From the NCBI GenBank assembly GCA_936440205.1, contig OW387133.1, forward strand, positions 5,794,001 to 5,858,000: DNA of 64,000 nt. Direction: 5' to 3'. This DNA comes from Lepidonotus clava (lineage: Eukaryota; Annelida; Polychaeta; Phyllodocida; Polynoidae). This document shows, piece by piece, positions 12,370-23,551 of this stretch. The translations under genes were made by a program, and so were the position numbers. Within the stretch, counting starts at the first letter, position 1. Every line of letters begins with the position of its first letter. The notes under the pieces were generated by a model. The model was not told the origin of the DNA, did no database searches, and was given only the letters and a program-made list of their open reading frames with translations.

Positions 12370-12560
12370 GTTGTTAGTGGCGCCCCCTATGAGCACCCGT
12401 GCACACCGTTACAACGTGCCTGCCATTATTACCGTTTTCGTGATGTCATTGCCGTTTGTTTACGTTACAAACTGTCGATGACGTCACGAAAATGGTAATA
12501 AAGGCAGCCACGTTGTAAAGATGTGCACGGACTCTCATAGGGGGCGCCACTAATGACATC
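12370..12560. mobile_element. Fold-back element with ~80-bp arms
   Basis: Left arm: GTTAGTGGCGCCCCCTATGA, then GTGCACA, ACAACGTG and GCCATTATTACCGTTTTCGT to about 12448. It is repeated as reverse complement from about 12478 (GACGTCACGAAAATGGTAAT) to CATAGGGGGCGCCACTAATG at about 12555. The loop is only ~30 bp. This is a near-complete palindrome, typical of a fold-back MITE. No ORF. Confidence 0.8.
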
Positions 12561-12599
12561 GTCACTAATAAATGTAATCAAGTCATTAATCTTTCTTTT

Positions 12600-13680
12600 G
12601 TACTATCGTTGTTGTTATGATAGACCATTGTGCAACGGTGACCCGTTGCACACTGATTTATTGTAACAACATACATCTAAGATAGCTATACGAGAGATAA
12701 CGGTACAACCATATCTTAGTTACGATATTATTGTTGCAAAACCCTCAGGCCTATATCTTTGTTTCTACAGAATCAAATTGAATTCTTTAAATGGATCTAT
12801 GATGGGCGCTATAGGGTTACAAATTATAAGAATAACAGGTTATTAACATCATTCTAAATAGGTTTATTTTTAGGGTGAAAATGTGCATAATAATGCGCAA
12901 AGTTGCTATGAAGGGTGTCGTTAATTTGCTACTTTGCGTTGTAACGATAGGTATTGTGCAACAGGCAACAGGCCACAGGACATTCCCTCTGCACTGCAGA
13001 TCGGCGCCCCTGAGTGTTTGGCAAAGACAACTTCAAAGAGTCAAGACTCATTTCTGAGTTGACCGCTGGCAAACCAGTTTTGCGTAACCTTCTGCATCCC
13101 AGAAGTACCTGAGGCCATGTTTGGGCAGGAAATAGTTTCCCTTTTCTTGGACACAGCTCTCAGGGGCATGATTCCTTCTTTGAGTGCATCATTTTGCATG
13201 AGAAGAACTCCCCTGCTTTTAGTCCCATACCCAGTAGGCCAATTGTGACTCAGCCAACTGCAAGTCAGTGTCAATTTGGAGTCACTCGGAATTTTGAAAG
13301 GTTAATATTAATTCCTTTATAAGCAGGCTATTTCTAGACATATTAACAGGAGCGGATACAGGGGGACCTGACACCCCCCCCCCCTTCCTTTCTTACGCTC
13401 GACGATGTATGAAAAAACTGAAGTGTGTGCATAAGAATGCACAGCCTTTTTAGTACTTAGCCTTTATGTGAAACCCCCTTCTCCATCCTGTATCTGCCCA
13501 AGCCATCTTCACACATAAACCCCCAGCCTGTGGCTCCCTTAACATTAAGTCTGTGGCTCCCTTAGCAGATCTCCAAGATTTAAGAGGTATAAAAGTCATG
13601 TCAAGAAGACATTCACTGGCAGTAATCCCAGTAATTGACTCCCCCTAGACCCGCTGGCCTGTTGAAGCCATAGGGTCTGC
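12600..13680. other. No gene recognised; hAT-like and MITE fragments
   Basis: The stretch holds a fragment of the CCCATACCCAGTAGGC family (about 13222-13295) and a hAT-like patch from AGCGGATACAGGGGG (about 13351) to CCTGTATCTGCCC (about 13500) with a poly-C run. A 60-codon frame at 12875-13057 begins with a hydrophobic leader after its third Met but ends without a recognisable domain. Confidence 0.4.
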
Positions 13681-13683
13681 CTC

Positions 13684-13902
13684 TTAAGGCCCAATTACAC
13701 GACACAATTTTGAGCTGCGATATCGGCAAAATATGACGATATTATAAGAAGGTTGTATGCAGCAGTGATATGATTGTTTGAAATTGGCAATTTAGAGTAT
13801 TCCATATGCGTGTAACAAAGAATTTTGTCTCGGATATGTGCATTTTCTCTGTGATATTGTCGTATCGTAGCTCATGTCGTGTAGTGTAATACCACCTTTA
13901 GG
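13684..13902. mobile_element. MITE-like element, TIR AAGGCCCAATTACACGAC
   Basis: The left end, TTAAGGCCCAATTACACGAC, is matched by the right end, GTCGTGTAGTGTAATACCAC. The interior repeats a GCGATATCG / CGATATT / TATTGTCGTATCG motif in both orientations. Non-coding. A fragment of a similar end (GTGTAATAGGACCTTAA) lies at about 26648-26665. Confidence 0.7.
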
Positions 13903-14486
13903 ACGAAAACCATTTATCCTCGTTAACCGCATGGCAATCTTCCCCTAAGGCCAACTCAGACTCACTTTAATGTCAGAGATGGGTGAATTTTACCTCCAAA
14001 AATAACTTTTAATGGAGCATTAGGCTATTGAGAGGATATTAAGCTAAGTGTTTAATGCATAAGTTGCTCCATAGGTTCAAGGACTTTCAGTTCATTTGTC
14101 AGTCTTTCTGTCGATCAGTTGGGCCATAATGACTATGCCCAGACCAAAGCAGGGCCATCATGAAATGGAAAATTGAGGAAATAATTGAAAGGGAATACCA
14201 CATCGAACGTTATGTGGACCGCAATATAATTATGGTGGGGAAATGTTTCACCCCTTCCTTTGCTCCTATAACAATACATTGATTGTGACTCAATAGGAAT
14301 GGCTTTTATTTTGGATACAGATAAATGGATAAGGGATATGATCAAGAGATAGAGAAAGATGTAAAGCAGGGCATTTATTAGTCTTCACTTGGTACTGTAT
14401 GACTGTCCAATTGGATTGGTATACCATGACAGATGATGATGTTTTTTTAAAAGTTGCAGGGATTATTTTTGTTTTGTTCTGTTTTT

Positions 14487-14655
14487 TGGTCAGTTTGTTA
14501 CCTGCTTAATTTTTAATTTAACAGTTATGTTATTCCAACCAAGGCTGAGATTCACAAAAACAGAATGTTATAATAACATAACATTTCAGAGACCCTACCA
14601 AAACAGAATTTTATATTAATGTGAAAAGACATGACGAGAATGTTACAATACCGTC
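14487..14655. repeat. Fragment of a GTCAGTTTGTTACYTGCT repeat family
   Basis: It shares GTCAGTTTGTTACYTGCT, AACAGTWAYATAA, CTACCAAAACAGAATTTT-type and AATGTTACAATA blocks with 20043-20177. The inverse strand of the right end of 22730-23273 carries the first two blocks. This is probably a diverged MITE. Confidence 0.55.
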
Positions 14656-14889
14656 GTCGTGCAACATCACACTGTTAGATTCAGGAGACATTATTGGGTG
14701 TCACCAAAATAGTACTAGTTACATTGGTTGTCACTTGGCACCCTTTATCATTTGGGACCACCAAACCACGGTCGAGACATGATTGAGGTTTGGGGTATCC
14801 GACAGGGGCGCGCTTGTTTGGCCATACAATATGGGTCCTGTCATTTGATGTGTGCATTGCCCACAAAGTATGGGTTTCTCAGGGTATTT

Positions 14890-15290
14890 GGGCTGGATAA
14901 GGAGTAGTGTTTGGTGAAGCCTCCTACTATGGCATAATCGCTGTGGCCCTTCACATAATTAATGACAGCATCCCTGTTGCCATGGGTCCTGTGGCTGAAT
15001 TGTTGCTGCTCTTCTGCGGCGTGTCACATAATCAAATTATCGCAACAGCAAGAGTTTGCTGTAAGGATGTCACTTTTGCAACGGGTTCACTGTTGAATTG
15101 TGACTGTTCTACTGGGGCAAATTCAATTATGTAAACAGTTCTGAAGAATAGGCATTTCGATCTAAAAATGCATAAATTGTCAGGCTAGGATTTCTTTTAT
15201 TAGTGGCTGAAAATTGATGCTGGATTTTGGCAAAACAGGGAGAGTTTGACACTTCCCAATCAAACCCTAACTGTTTCCATTGTACAATTA
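14890..15290. repeat. Dispersed repeat with CGCAACAGC motifs (copy 1)
   Basis: Blocks such as GTGTCACATAATCAAATTAT, CGCAACAGCAAGAGTTTGC, TGTGACTGTTCTACTGG, ATTATGTAAACAGTTCTGAA and AAAATTGATGCTGGATTTTG recur in the cluster at 37069-38270. The motif GCTGTTGCGA appears in both orientations. No intact ORF. Confidence 0.65.
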
Positions 15291-15894
15291 GTCACTTTGA
15301 CCCTTGGAATAAGCCAATTGTATCCACAAAAGGTCTTTTTGATCATACAATATTTACAAAATAAATTAATATTCTGTTCGTATTTCTTACATAGCCGAAT
15401 TGGGCACGGTGTAATCTTAAAATAGACTTCTAGGGTTAAATGACCCCCCCCCCCCCCCCACACACACACACATCGACCTCCCCTGTCACAAGTGGGCACA
15501 CAAATGCGTGACGTTTTATTGCTTTGCCTATGTGCGCACCCCCTTTTCCAAAATCCTGTATCTGTCCCTGGTTACAAATTCATGCTTTGCACCAGGGGTA
15601 TCATTGAATGGATATTCATGTAAAAAGCATTAATTAAAGTATGATTGAAACTCACATTGAAATTGAGGGTTTTTATGTGACAGACTACTTGACGTATCAC
15701 TGTCACGGTGATCCAATTAATCTCTTGTGAGACATCTTTTTATTTCATGCAGCTGAGATCCAATTAACCTTACGTCTATCATAAGCCTGAGAATATGTCT
15801 GACTATTAGAAAGGATTATCATTATGAGAATTTCAAATCAGTGCTCAATTAATTTCAAGAAATGTAAAATGCCTTTAGCTGGGAGATACTTATA

Positions 15895-16059
15895 AGGGGC
15901 TTCCATTTAGTATACATGTACGCACATTTTTAAAACTCTCAGACCCCCCCCCCACCCCACCTAGGGTAAAGATATGCATTACATTTGTACACAAACGTTC
16001 GCACATTTTCAAAAATATCAGACCCCCCTTGATTTGTATGTACTTAATGGAAGGCCCAT
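15895..16059. mobile_element. MITE-like element, TIR GGGGCTTCCATTTAGTA
   Basis: The left end is GGGGCTTCCATTTAGTATAC and the right end is GTACTTAATGGAAGGCCC. CACATTTTTAAAACTCTCAGAC-like blocks and poly-C lie inside. A second copy is at 44226-44344 and a fragment near 16382-16415. Non-coding. Confidence 0.7.
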
Positions 16060-16419
16060 AATTGAAATTTACACTATGAATTAAACACTATGAAAGTAAA
16101 ATACATGCTAGATATTTCTCTTTGGTCCACTGTTAATACAGACCACCTAGTCCAGGAAAGCTTCCTGCCTTTCGCCGTAGACAACAACATTAATAGGGAC
16201 AGAACAAAAATAAAATCTCATGTTATTCAATTTGAAGAGCTTCATATTGAAAGCAGCCATCTGTGAAATTGGTGATTGTATTCATGGCGCTACGACTACT
16301 GTTCCGTAAACAGCTGGTTTGAGAGATTGATGGCCACACATATTTCACTTTGACAGTAAGACTGTTTGACGTTTCACTTAGAGGCCTTCCATCAAGTACG
16401 TATGCACTAAGGGGGAAGG

Positions 16420-18600
16420 GTTTGATTTTCCTGAAGAAAATTATTGATACAGAGAAAGAGATCAAGAAAGAAAGAGAGCAGCAAGATGATGCTCTCTTTT
16501 AGTTCAGAAGCTCAACAAAATAGATTTGATTGTATTGTGACTGCATCAAGATTGGCATTTTTTCGGTGCATACGTTTAATGTTAAATTGAATTTATGGTA
16601 ACTTAAGTACATCGTTTCTAGTTTGAAAACACAAACATTCGACATTTTAAGCCTAGATAGACAATTAATACAGTTATTATATTGTCAAAAGAAACATGCC
16701 CTCAAAATGTCTTATTTTATACTTTAACTGTAGACTAGATCACAGTACAATGCTACAGTAATCTCAGTTTTTCTGTAGTTTAACATGATAGAACCTATCA
16801 TTGGATATTTTTCAGTTAGTTTGAAATGTATTCAAAACAGATAAATATCATGGCAAAAACCTGCATAGTCTCTAAAGTTTACTCTGTGCTTCTTTTTCTT
16901 TCTTTTTCCCCATTTGCCCACTTCCAGCGGAACAAACTGTAAATCAACATATATACATTATGCATCATATCTACAAACTATAATGATATTATACAATGAA
17001 GTGAGATGTGCTTTTTGTCTACAACGTTAGTCATTATAATCTGCAAGTGCTTAGAATTTTGTAAATAAGCTATCTGCTAATGTGAGAATTTCAGTGAAGT
17101 AGTCGGGGGGCAGGGGTGTCTTGGTGTTTGGAACCCCTTTTAGATCCCAAAATATTAGTTAGAGATTTTGTGAAAGTATAAGTTAAACCCCCTTGAATTT
17201 ACCATGAATCACCTCAATGTTACTTGGAACCCCCTTTAATTTCAAGGCTGGCTACGCCCCTGCAGAATAGTAACTAGAAAAACAACCGTTGGAATTTGGT
17301 ACAAGTGTTGGAATCCTTAACCTTTCTATTTCTGTGACCCCTCCCCCTCAACCTCAGAGCATTAAAATCGAGTCAAATAAAAGAAACGAAAATAGAAAAA
17401 AAGAGAAAAAGAAAGTGAAAGCCGATAACCCATCGACCGTGGCGTGACCTTCAGTGTCCAATTACTCTCAGGGTCAAGGGCATCCACAAAGGGCCTAAGC
17501 CCTTTTTGCCTCAGCCAGGCCTTGTTGAACTTTCTTTTTGTGAAGCGGGGTGCTTTTTCAGTTTTTTTTATAGGAGGTTTTACCAAAGGAGCCCTTGTTT
17601 GCTTCGCGGATCCGGGATCAGTTCGATCCGCAAGAGGGCGTTCGAATGGGTCATGAAATCGCTTGGATGGAGCCTTAGGAGAGTTTTAAAGAGTCTGACA
17701 AAGTTATCTGAGTTTGGGAGTTGGTGTAGAGGATGGCTGATATCAGGGCAGTGGTTGGAAGAGTTCTACAATGGTAGCGGGATGGGAGGCTTATGATATA
17801 GAGGTCTGGGAAAACTGGGCATTTGTCTATAGGCCAGACTGAAAAGATCATGCCATCCCTTACCTCAAAATTTGATGGGATCTCAGTTAGACATCATCTG
17901 AAGGGATGCCAGTTAAATCTGAAGAGGTCACAAGTAAGTCTTTGGGTTCCATCTGACAATTCTGGCAAAATTTGAAGGGGGGGGGGGGATACGGAAATTA
18001 TTGGAACTGAGAAGAAGGAGCCTGAACAGGGAGGGAGATGGGATTTTGTTTTTTGGCGCAGGGGCGGATACAGGATTTTTGAAAGGAGAGGGGCAGCAAA
18101 AAGACATTTTCCCCTCTTTTTGTAGTTTAAGGGTCCAGAAAAATGGGTGTTCAGGACCCCCAGGATTCCTTGGAGCCCGTCCTCCCCCCATCTCGAAGAC
18201 CGAACGGAACAAACAATCGCAAGCATGAACTGAAGAGGGAACAGCCTTTGTTAGAGATTTCTTTCGTTGATGTCATGTTTAGAAAAATGTTCTTAATATT
18301 CATAACGAACATACTGCAGTTATATAGTATTGGCATTGATAGTATGGATGGAAATCCATCTATACAGTATTTCAAATCACTTTAGATACATTTCAGTAAG
18401 ATCCTGCCGAAGGCACCAAGGTATCGTTTCTTTCATTTCCAATTTATAATTATTATGATAAAAAATATCACTGACACCAAAGGTAGTCCTCCATCTTGTC
18501 ACAGAAAAACAAGGATCATGAACATTGATTTCCCGCCATTTTTTGCCTGAGACCCCGTCGTTTGGTCCGAATGTCGTCTGCTCCGCCGCTCAGTGAAATC
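16420..18600. other. No gene recognised
   Basis: Mostly anonymous DNA. A hAT-like repeat end (GGGGCGGATACAGG) is at about 18061 and a CTGGCTACGCCCCTGCAG-type end is near 17249. Overlapping short frames at 17360-17800 and 17890-18380 have no domain I recognise. Confidence 0.35.
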
Positions 18601-18621
18601 AGGCACGAACGCCGCGTCTCC

Positions 18622-18849
18622 TTAAGTTGAAACAGTAGAGGGACGCTGGGGGGACGCTGCAGGGACGCTGGGGGGACGCTGGGGGGACGCTGGATCCGGG
18701 GTCTTAGCCGTCTTTAACAGTCTAGACAGGTTTCGGCTAAATGCGGTAGAAGAATCAATTACATTGGAGAGCCCGGTTTGAGCACGTGGCTCTGAAAGCG
18801 GAGGATCTAATCTGGTGAAAAATACTGAAGTGTTGCTCGTTGACGCCAT
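18622..18849 (-). CDS. Possible first coding exon of an unknown gene
   Basis: A 75-codon minus-strand frame begins MASTSNTSVFFTRLDPPLSE and ends in a Pro/Ser-rich tail made by GGGACGCTGG repeats. Evidence for coding is modest. The start and first ~25 codons are duplicated at about 19240-19313. In the part compared, the two copies differ by one synonymous change (CCG/CCC) and one Ala/Ser change. No domain, downstream exon or clear splice donor is found, so this may equally be untranslated or chance. Function unknown. Confidence 0.25.
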   Translation of the reverse strand: MASTSNTSVFFTRLDPPLSEPRAQTGLSNVIDSSTAFSRNLSRLLKTAKTPDPASPQRPPSVPAASPQRPSTVST

Positions 18850-19480
18850 TCCACGCGTTAGTTGCCATTTGGACCTGGTTTTTTTTATTTACCCCATATG
18901 AAATTGAAGATGGTTGATAAGGATTTTAGACATATCAAGATCATTTGAAATGTGAAGAAATGAACCATCTTCAAATGCTCATAAAAATGTCAAAGATTAA
19001 TTATTGAAGTGAGTGTGTGGGAGAGGGATGTGTGTGTCTACATGTGTTTATGTGTGAGTGTATGACTGTGTGTGTATGTGTGTGTAACTGTCTGAACTAT
19101 GTGCATCAGTGTGTGTGGGTACATGTGTGTGTTTGTTTTTATGTACTCGTGTGTGAATGTGCATGAGTATGTTTATGTGTAAGTGCATTCATGTGCGTCT
19201 GCATGTGCACATGTCATTATGTGTACGTGTTTGAGAACGTGGCTCTGAAAGGGGAGGATCTAATCTGGTGAAAAATACTGAAGTGTTGCTCGTTGACGCC
19301 ATTCCACGTGTTAGTTGCCATTTGGCTTTTTTTCTTGTTCTTTACCCCATAATTTTATGAAGATGGTTGATAAGGGTTTTACACATATCAAGATCATATG
19401 AAATGTGATGAAATGAACCAACTTCATTTAAATGCTTATAGAAATGTCAAAGATTAATCATGTCTGTTTTGGTGTGTGTG

Positions 19481-19516
<36 letters not shown>

Positions 19517-19660
19517 GGTGTGTGTGTGTGTGTGTGTGTGTGTTAGTGTATGCCTATGTCTGTGTAAAGGTGTGTATGTGCGTGTGAAGTATGTGTGTGA
19601 ATGTGTGTGGGCGTGCATGTATGTGTGTGTGTGTTTGTATGCTTGTGTGTGTGAATGATA
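18778..19660. repeat. Tandem duplication (~455 bp) with GT-rich tails
   Basis: Copy 1 runs from about 18778 and copy 2 from about 19232. Each starts with ACGTGGCTCTGAAAG, AATACTGAAGTGTTGCTCG and CGTTAGTTGCCATTTGG-like blocks, continues with a GAAGATGGTTGATAAGG block, and ends in GT-rich microsatellite. The longest pure (GT)n runs are at about 19484-19545. It is the source of the duplicated possible exon on the minus strand. Confidence 0.85.
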
Positions 19661-20042
19661 AGTAAAGTAGAAGTATCAAATTTATATGAAAAAAACGTTA
19701 TATAAGAAATGAACCTTCTATCTATGCTTGTAAGGTATTTTAAAGATTTATGATGCTAGAGTTTGCAAGGTGTCCTAACAATATGGGTTGTTAGTATTTT
19801 TATTATGTGACTGCTTGGCATTGCATTTCTCATGATAGAATCTTTTAATCTACCATTGATGTGGTATGGAAACCTTATAGTAGGGTTGAAGTCTTCATCC
19901 ACAAGAATGTTATCTAAGGATGGCTCCCAAAATTTGACATCACGTTCATATAGAAATGCCCTGAAAAACTAATCCAAAATTAGATGCACAGAAGTCCCAG
20001 GCAAACAGAGATGTAAGTGGCACATTCCGCAACCATTTTTTT

Positions 20043-20177
20043 TGTCAGTTTGTTACTTGCTAAATGTTTGAGTGACAGTAACATAATTGTTACTTTAGGC
20101 CTTACCAATACAGAATGTTGGAAAAATGTTATTCTTTAGTGAAAGAACATAACCAGATTGTTACAATAACATTGTAG
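20043..20177. repeat. Second copy of the GTCAGTTTGTTACYTGCT repeat
   Basis: TTGTCAGTTTGTTACTTGCT, CCTTACCAATACAGAATGTT and ATTGTTACAATAAC are shared in the same order with 14487-14655. Non-coding. Confidence 0.6.
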
Positions 20178-20179
20178 GG

Positions 20180-21920
20180 GGGTGGGGGACGTAATCCAAA
20201 AGGCAGTTTCAACTCTTTTCCCATCCAAACGTTAGGCCTATTCCCACTGCTTCTGTGACAGTGTGTGTGACATCTATGTGTGAAAAATAACGTGTAACAT
20301 CTCTTATCATTAGAATGGCTTCTCTAACGGTTGCCTAATATGGCATTTTTGTGACAGTTGTGGATTTAAAGGGGAGCCCTTCGCGCCCCCCCCCCCCCCC
20401 ACACACACACTATTTTGACCAAATATTTATTTTTCTTAATGTAAAATTCTCGGACCTGGAGGGTCCAGTGGGAATGTTTACTCCCTCCTCCTACTTTGAA
20501 AATGTCTAGATCTCCCCCTGCTCTGGTATGGTACGGCTACTTCATTCTAAGGTTGAGGTGTTCCATTGTCCCAGGGCAGCTCGATAATGTTCTGTATTTG
20601 ACATCCCCCTCATAACAAAATGTCCCAGTTGAAACCTAATCCAAAAGGCGATTTGGACTCTTTTCCCATCTGAGCGTTATCCCCACCGCCTCCACACCCT
20701 GCGGATGTCAACCTGCCGCCGGCAATGTGATCACACAAGGAGCAAATAATCACAAGTAGTGGGCCAAAAAACAGCCCCAATCCAATATTTCTGTCAGACT
20801 TCAGAGGAAACCCCCCTCACAGCCACCCCTCAGACAGGGGGGCCATCAAAGTGACGACCCTAAACTGATCTCCAGCTGAGGGCTCGAGTCGCCCCACAGG
20901 TGTTTTTGTCTTTTTTTTATCATTATTTATTTTCTTCAATTTCTTGTTTTTATCGATGGCTCGGATGTTTTTCCCCTCATATGTTATTCCCTTGAAGGGT
21001 GTTTTTGTACTTCCAATGGTGTTATTTCTAGCCCTATGACAGGCACTATTGGCAGAGTGTGACCCTAATATGGCCCTCTACCAAAGGGTGTAACGTGTAT
21101 AAAGAAGCGCTACTCAGTTGTGACAATGTGGGATAGCGACTGCTGCGCCACCTTGGACACCAATGTTATTGACTTTTATCCATTCTTTCTATTAAGGAAA
21201 ACCAATTTAACATTACTCGTGACCATATTTTCAGTAAGTCTGCTCCTTATTGAAACTGCATGCAATAGTCATGTCATTATATGGGTATGTTGATACCTTA
21301 CCATGATGAAATGTTATTGTAATATCATGCTTCAGTTAGGTTGTGACAAAATGTTATGAACACTTTCTTTGTACGTGAGATTGAAACCTTCCATGCATGC
21401 ATTACACGAACGCAATCAACATTGATGCATTACCAGACGGGAGCAACCAAGAATCAAATCAGATAGCAATAAAATATGATTGTATTGTCTGTAGCTGTTT
21501 CTATGCGGCTGTCCACAGCCAGCGAATGCAAGAAATAGTACTGCACCAGAAGACTATAATAGCTATTCATAATCCTCTGAAATACATACATCAATAATGA
21601 TAGCCCATGGCCACATTGACCATTTATGGCTATGTGGTGGCTGGGATTAAGATATGCAGTAAAGTGATCACATAGGCACAAATAGGCAGTGTCCAGTTAC
21701 CACATACAGCTTTATGTATAATCCTTGTTGAGGTGCTATCCAGCCGAAGCCGTCCGTGGGTGTATTCCCCAATCCTGCAGTGGCCTCCCGGAAAAATGAC
21801 AATTTTGTACGTAATTTGTCCTTATTTTTGCCAAGGAGGACACTTTTGTGAAAAGTCAACACACAGGGAATTCCGGAGGGAAATCCGTGGAAATCTTGGG
21901 GAAATCAAAAGGACCCTACC
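20180..21920. other. No gene recognised
   Basis: Poly-C/CA microsatellite near 20388-20410 and low-complexity DNA. No exon with domain support on either strand. Confidence 0.35.
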
Positions 21921-22200
21921 CTAAAGCCTGTATTCCACGATGCGTTCTGGTCACTTCCGTCGTCAGCTTGTGTGGCAATGCAATTGAAACATTCCAAAAC
22001 CAAGTGATGAACACAATTGGAGTGGAACACAAGGTATATTCCACGATGTGTTGTACTTGCATTCATGGAACGCAAGTAAAAACACAAGTCTACTTGCATT
22101 TTTACTTGCGTTCAGATACCAACATGTTGGTATTTTACTTGTGTTTCCTAATTAGAAGTAACGCAAGTGCCACTGAACGCATCGTGGAAAATCACCTTAA
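21921..22200. mobile_element. MITE-like element, TIR AAAGCCTGTATTCCACGAT
   Basis: The left end, CTAAAGCCTGTATTCCACGA, is matched loosely by the right end, GCATCGTGGAAAATCACCTTAA. The interior iterates GAACGCAAGT / ACTTGCGTTC in both orientations and carries the palindrome ATACCAACATGTTGGTAT. That palindrome is nearly repeated inside the element at 43512-43969. Confidence 0.7.
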
Positions 22201-22729
22201 TTCATGAATACTTGCCCAATTATCATAAACAACTCACTTATAGGATCGTTTCAGCACTTACCTAAGCACTTTTATATGTTTTGTAGACCTGCCCATCCCC
22301 TCCAGTATGTAATACCCAATACAAATGTACTTAACCCTTTGCCCGTCCACCCCAATCCCTTTGTACATACATAATCAATGGACAGTCCCTTTGAGAATGG
22401 CAGGGAGGTTTGTAGAAAATAACAAAACCATCTCTAGTCCTTTGCACTGATCAATTATGGATAAAGCTCATGGAAAACAATATATGTTACTTGAGTGCTA
22501 CACTTATATGCATTAAAGAACAGCAGTTTATATGCAAGAGATAGTAGGAGGTAGTTCACCCCCATGCCTATAGAATTGCCCATGAATAGTATCAGCCTTA
22601 AAAATCAGTTTTACCCTAATGGTCTTCCATACATAAAAGGGGCCTTTGATTGAGGGGCTCTGTTGCCACTTGTCAATTTAAAAAAATTGCCATGGTGCAT
22701 GTAACAGTGCAGTTTTTCCAGTGTCACCC

Positions 22730-23273
22730 CAGGCAGGGATATGACGTTCTAATAACGTTCTAGCAACGTTCTGGATTGGTTCTTGTTACGTTACACTGTT
22801 AGGTTACAGTGACGATGACTTTAAATGAATCACAATAATGTTGCTGCAACCAGCTGTTGCGATGTTACATTGTGATGTTCTAATAATGTTCTTGTAACAT
22901 TGATTAGGAGGCTGATACTTAATAAGAATGTCACATTAACATTCTGTTTAGGTCTGGTTGAGACCTCACTTCATGAGGATGTCACCATAACATTCTGTTT
23001 AGGTTAGGTTAAGACCTGATGTAATCAAAACATCACAATAACATTCTGTTTAGGTGAAGTTGAAGTCTGGATCTCACCTAATCCGAATGTCACAATGACA
23101 TTCTATTTTAATTTGATCTTGACCTAACCTCACCAGAACAGTATGAGAAAATACTTTTAGGTCTCAACCTCCAAGAAAAATAATGTAACAGTTATGTGAC
23201 AATTTAGTAAGTAACAGACAAACCAAAAAAGTATGGTCGCATAACGTTACCATTACGTCGCACCTTGGCTGGG
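22730..23273. mobile_element. Inverted-repeat element with ~55-bp internal repeats
   Basis: Left end CCCAGGCAGGGATATGACGT; right end TTACGTCGCACCTTGGCTGG, whose reverse complement starts CCCAGCCAAGG. Between 22917 and 23120 a ~55-bp unit (ATGTCACAATAACATTCTGT then TTAGGT) is repeated about four times. It ends some 280 bp before the LINE ORF1 start. Non-coding. Confidence 0.6.
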
Positions 23274-23551
23274 ACATATCAAATATAAGAAATACAGATC
23301 TGATGTTGCATGTAAGTTTAATTGTACAGCCCTTTCACTGGCACCATAATTATGGCATATGCAAAGATCAATAATACGCTATGCTCTGAGATGGTTCACC
23401 CGGTGGTCGCCGCCATTGGAATGCACTGTAACAACATGTTTATGTAAAGCTTTGCTCTTTTTACCCATTTCAACAGACTGATTATCATTAGATCTATTAA
23501 GGAAATGAAAACAACAAACTGTAAGTCATAAATTCTTATTATACAACAAAC

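Noticed and set aside
12875-13057. Possible secreted small peptide with hydrophobic leader
   Set aside because: Leader-like start after a third Met, but the mature part has no cleavage dibasic pattern, no paired Cys and no splice context. It may be chance.
17362-17586. Minus-strand 74-codon basic frame
   Set aside because: Overlaps equal-length plus-strand frames, ends in Phe-rich low complexity, and shows no domain.
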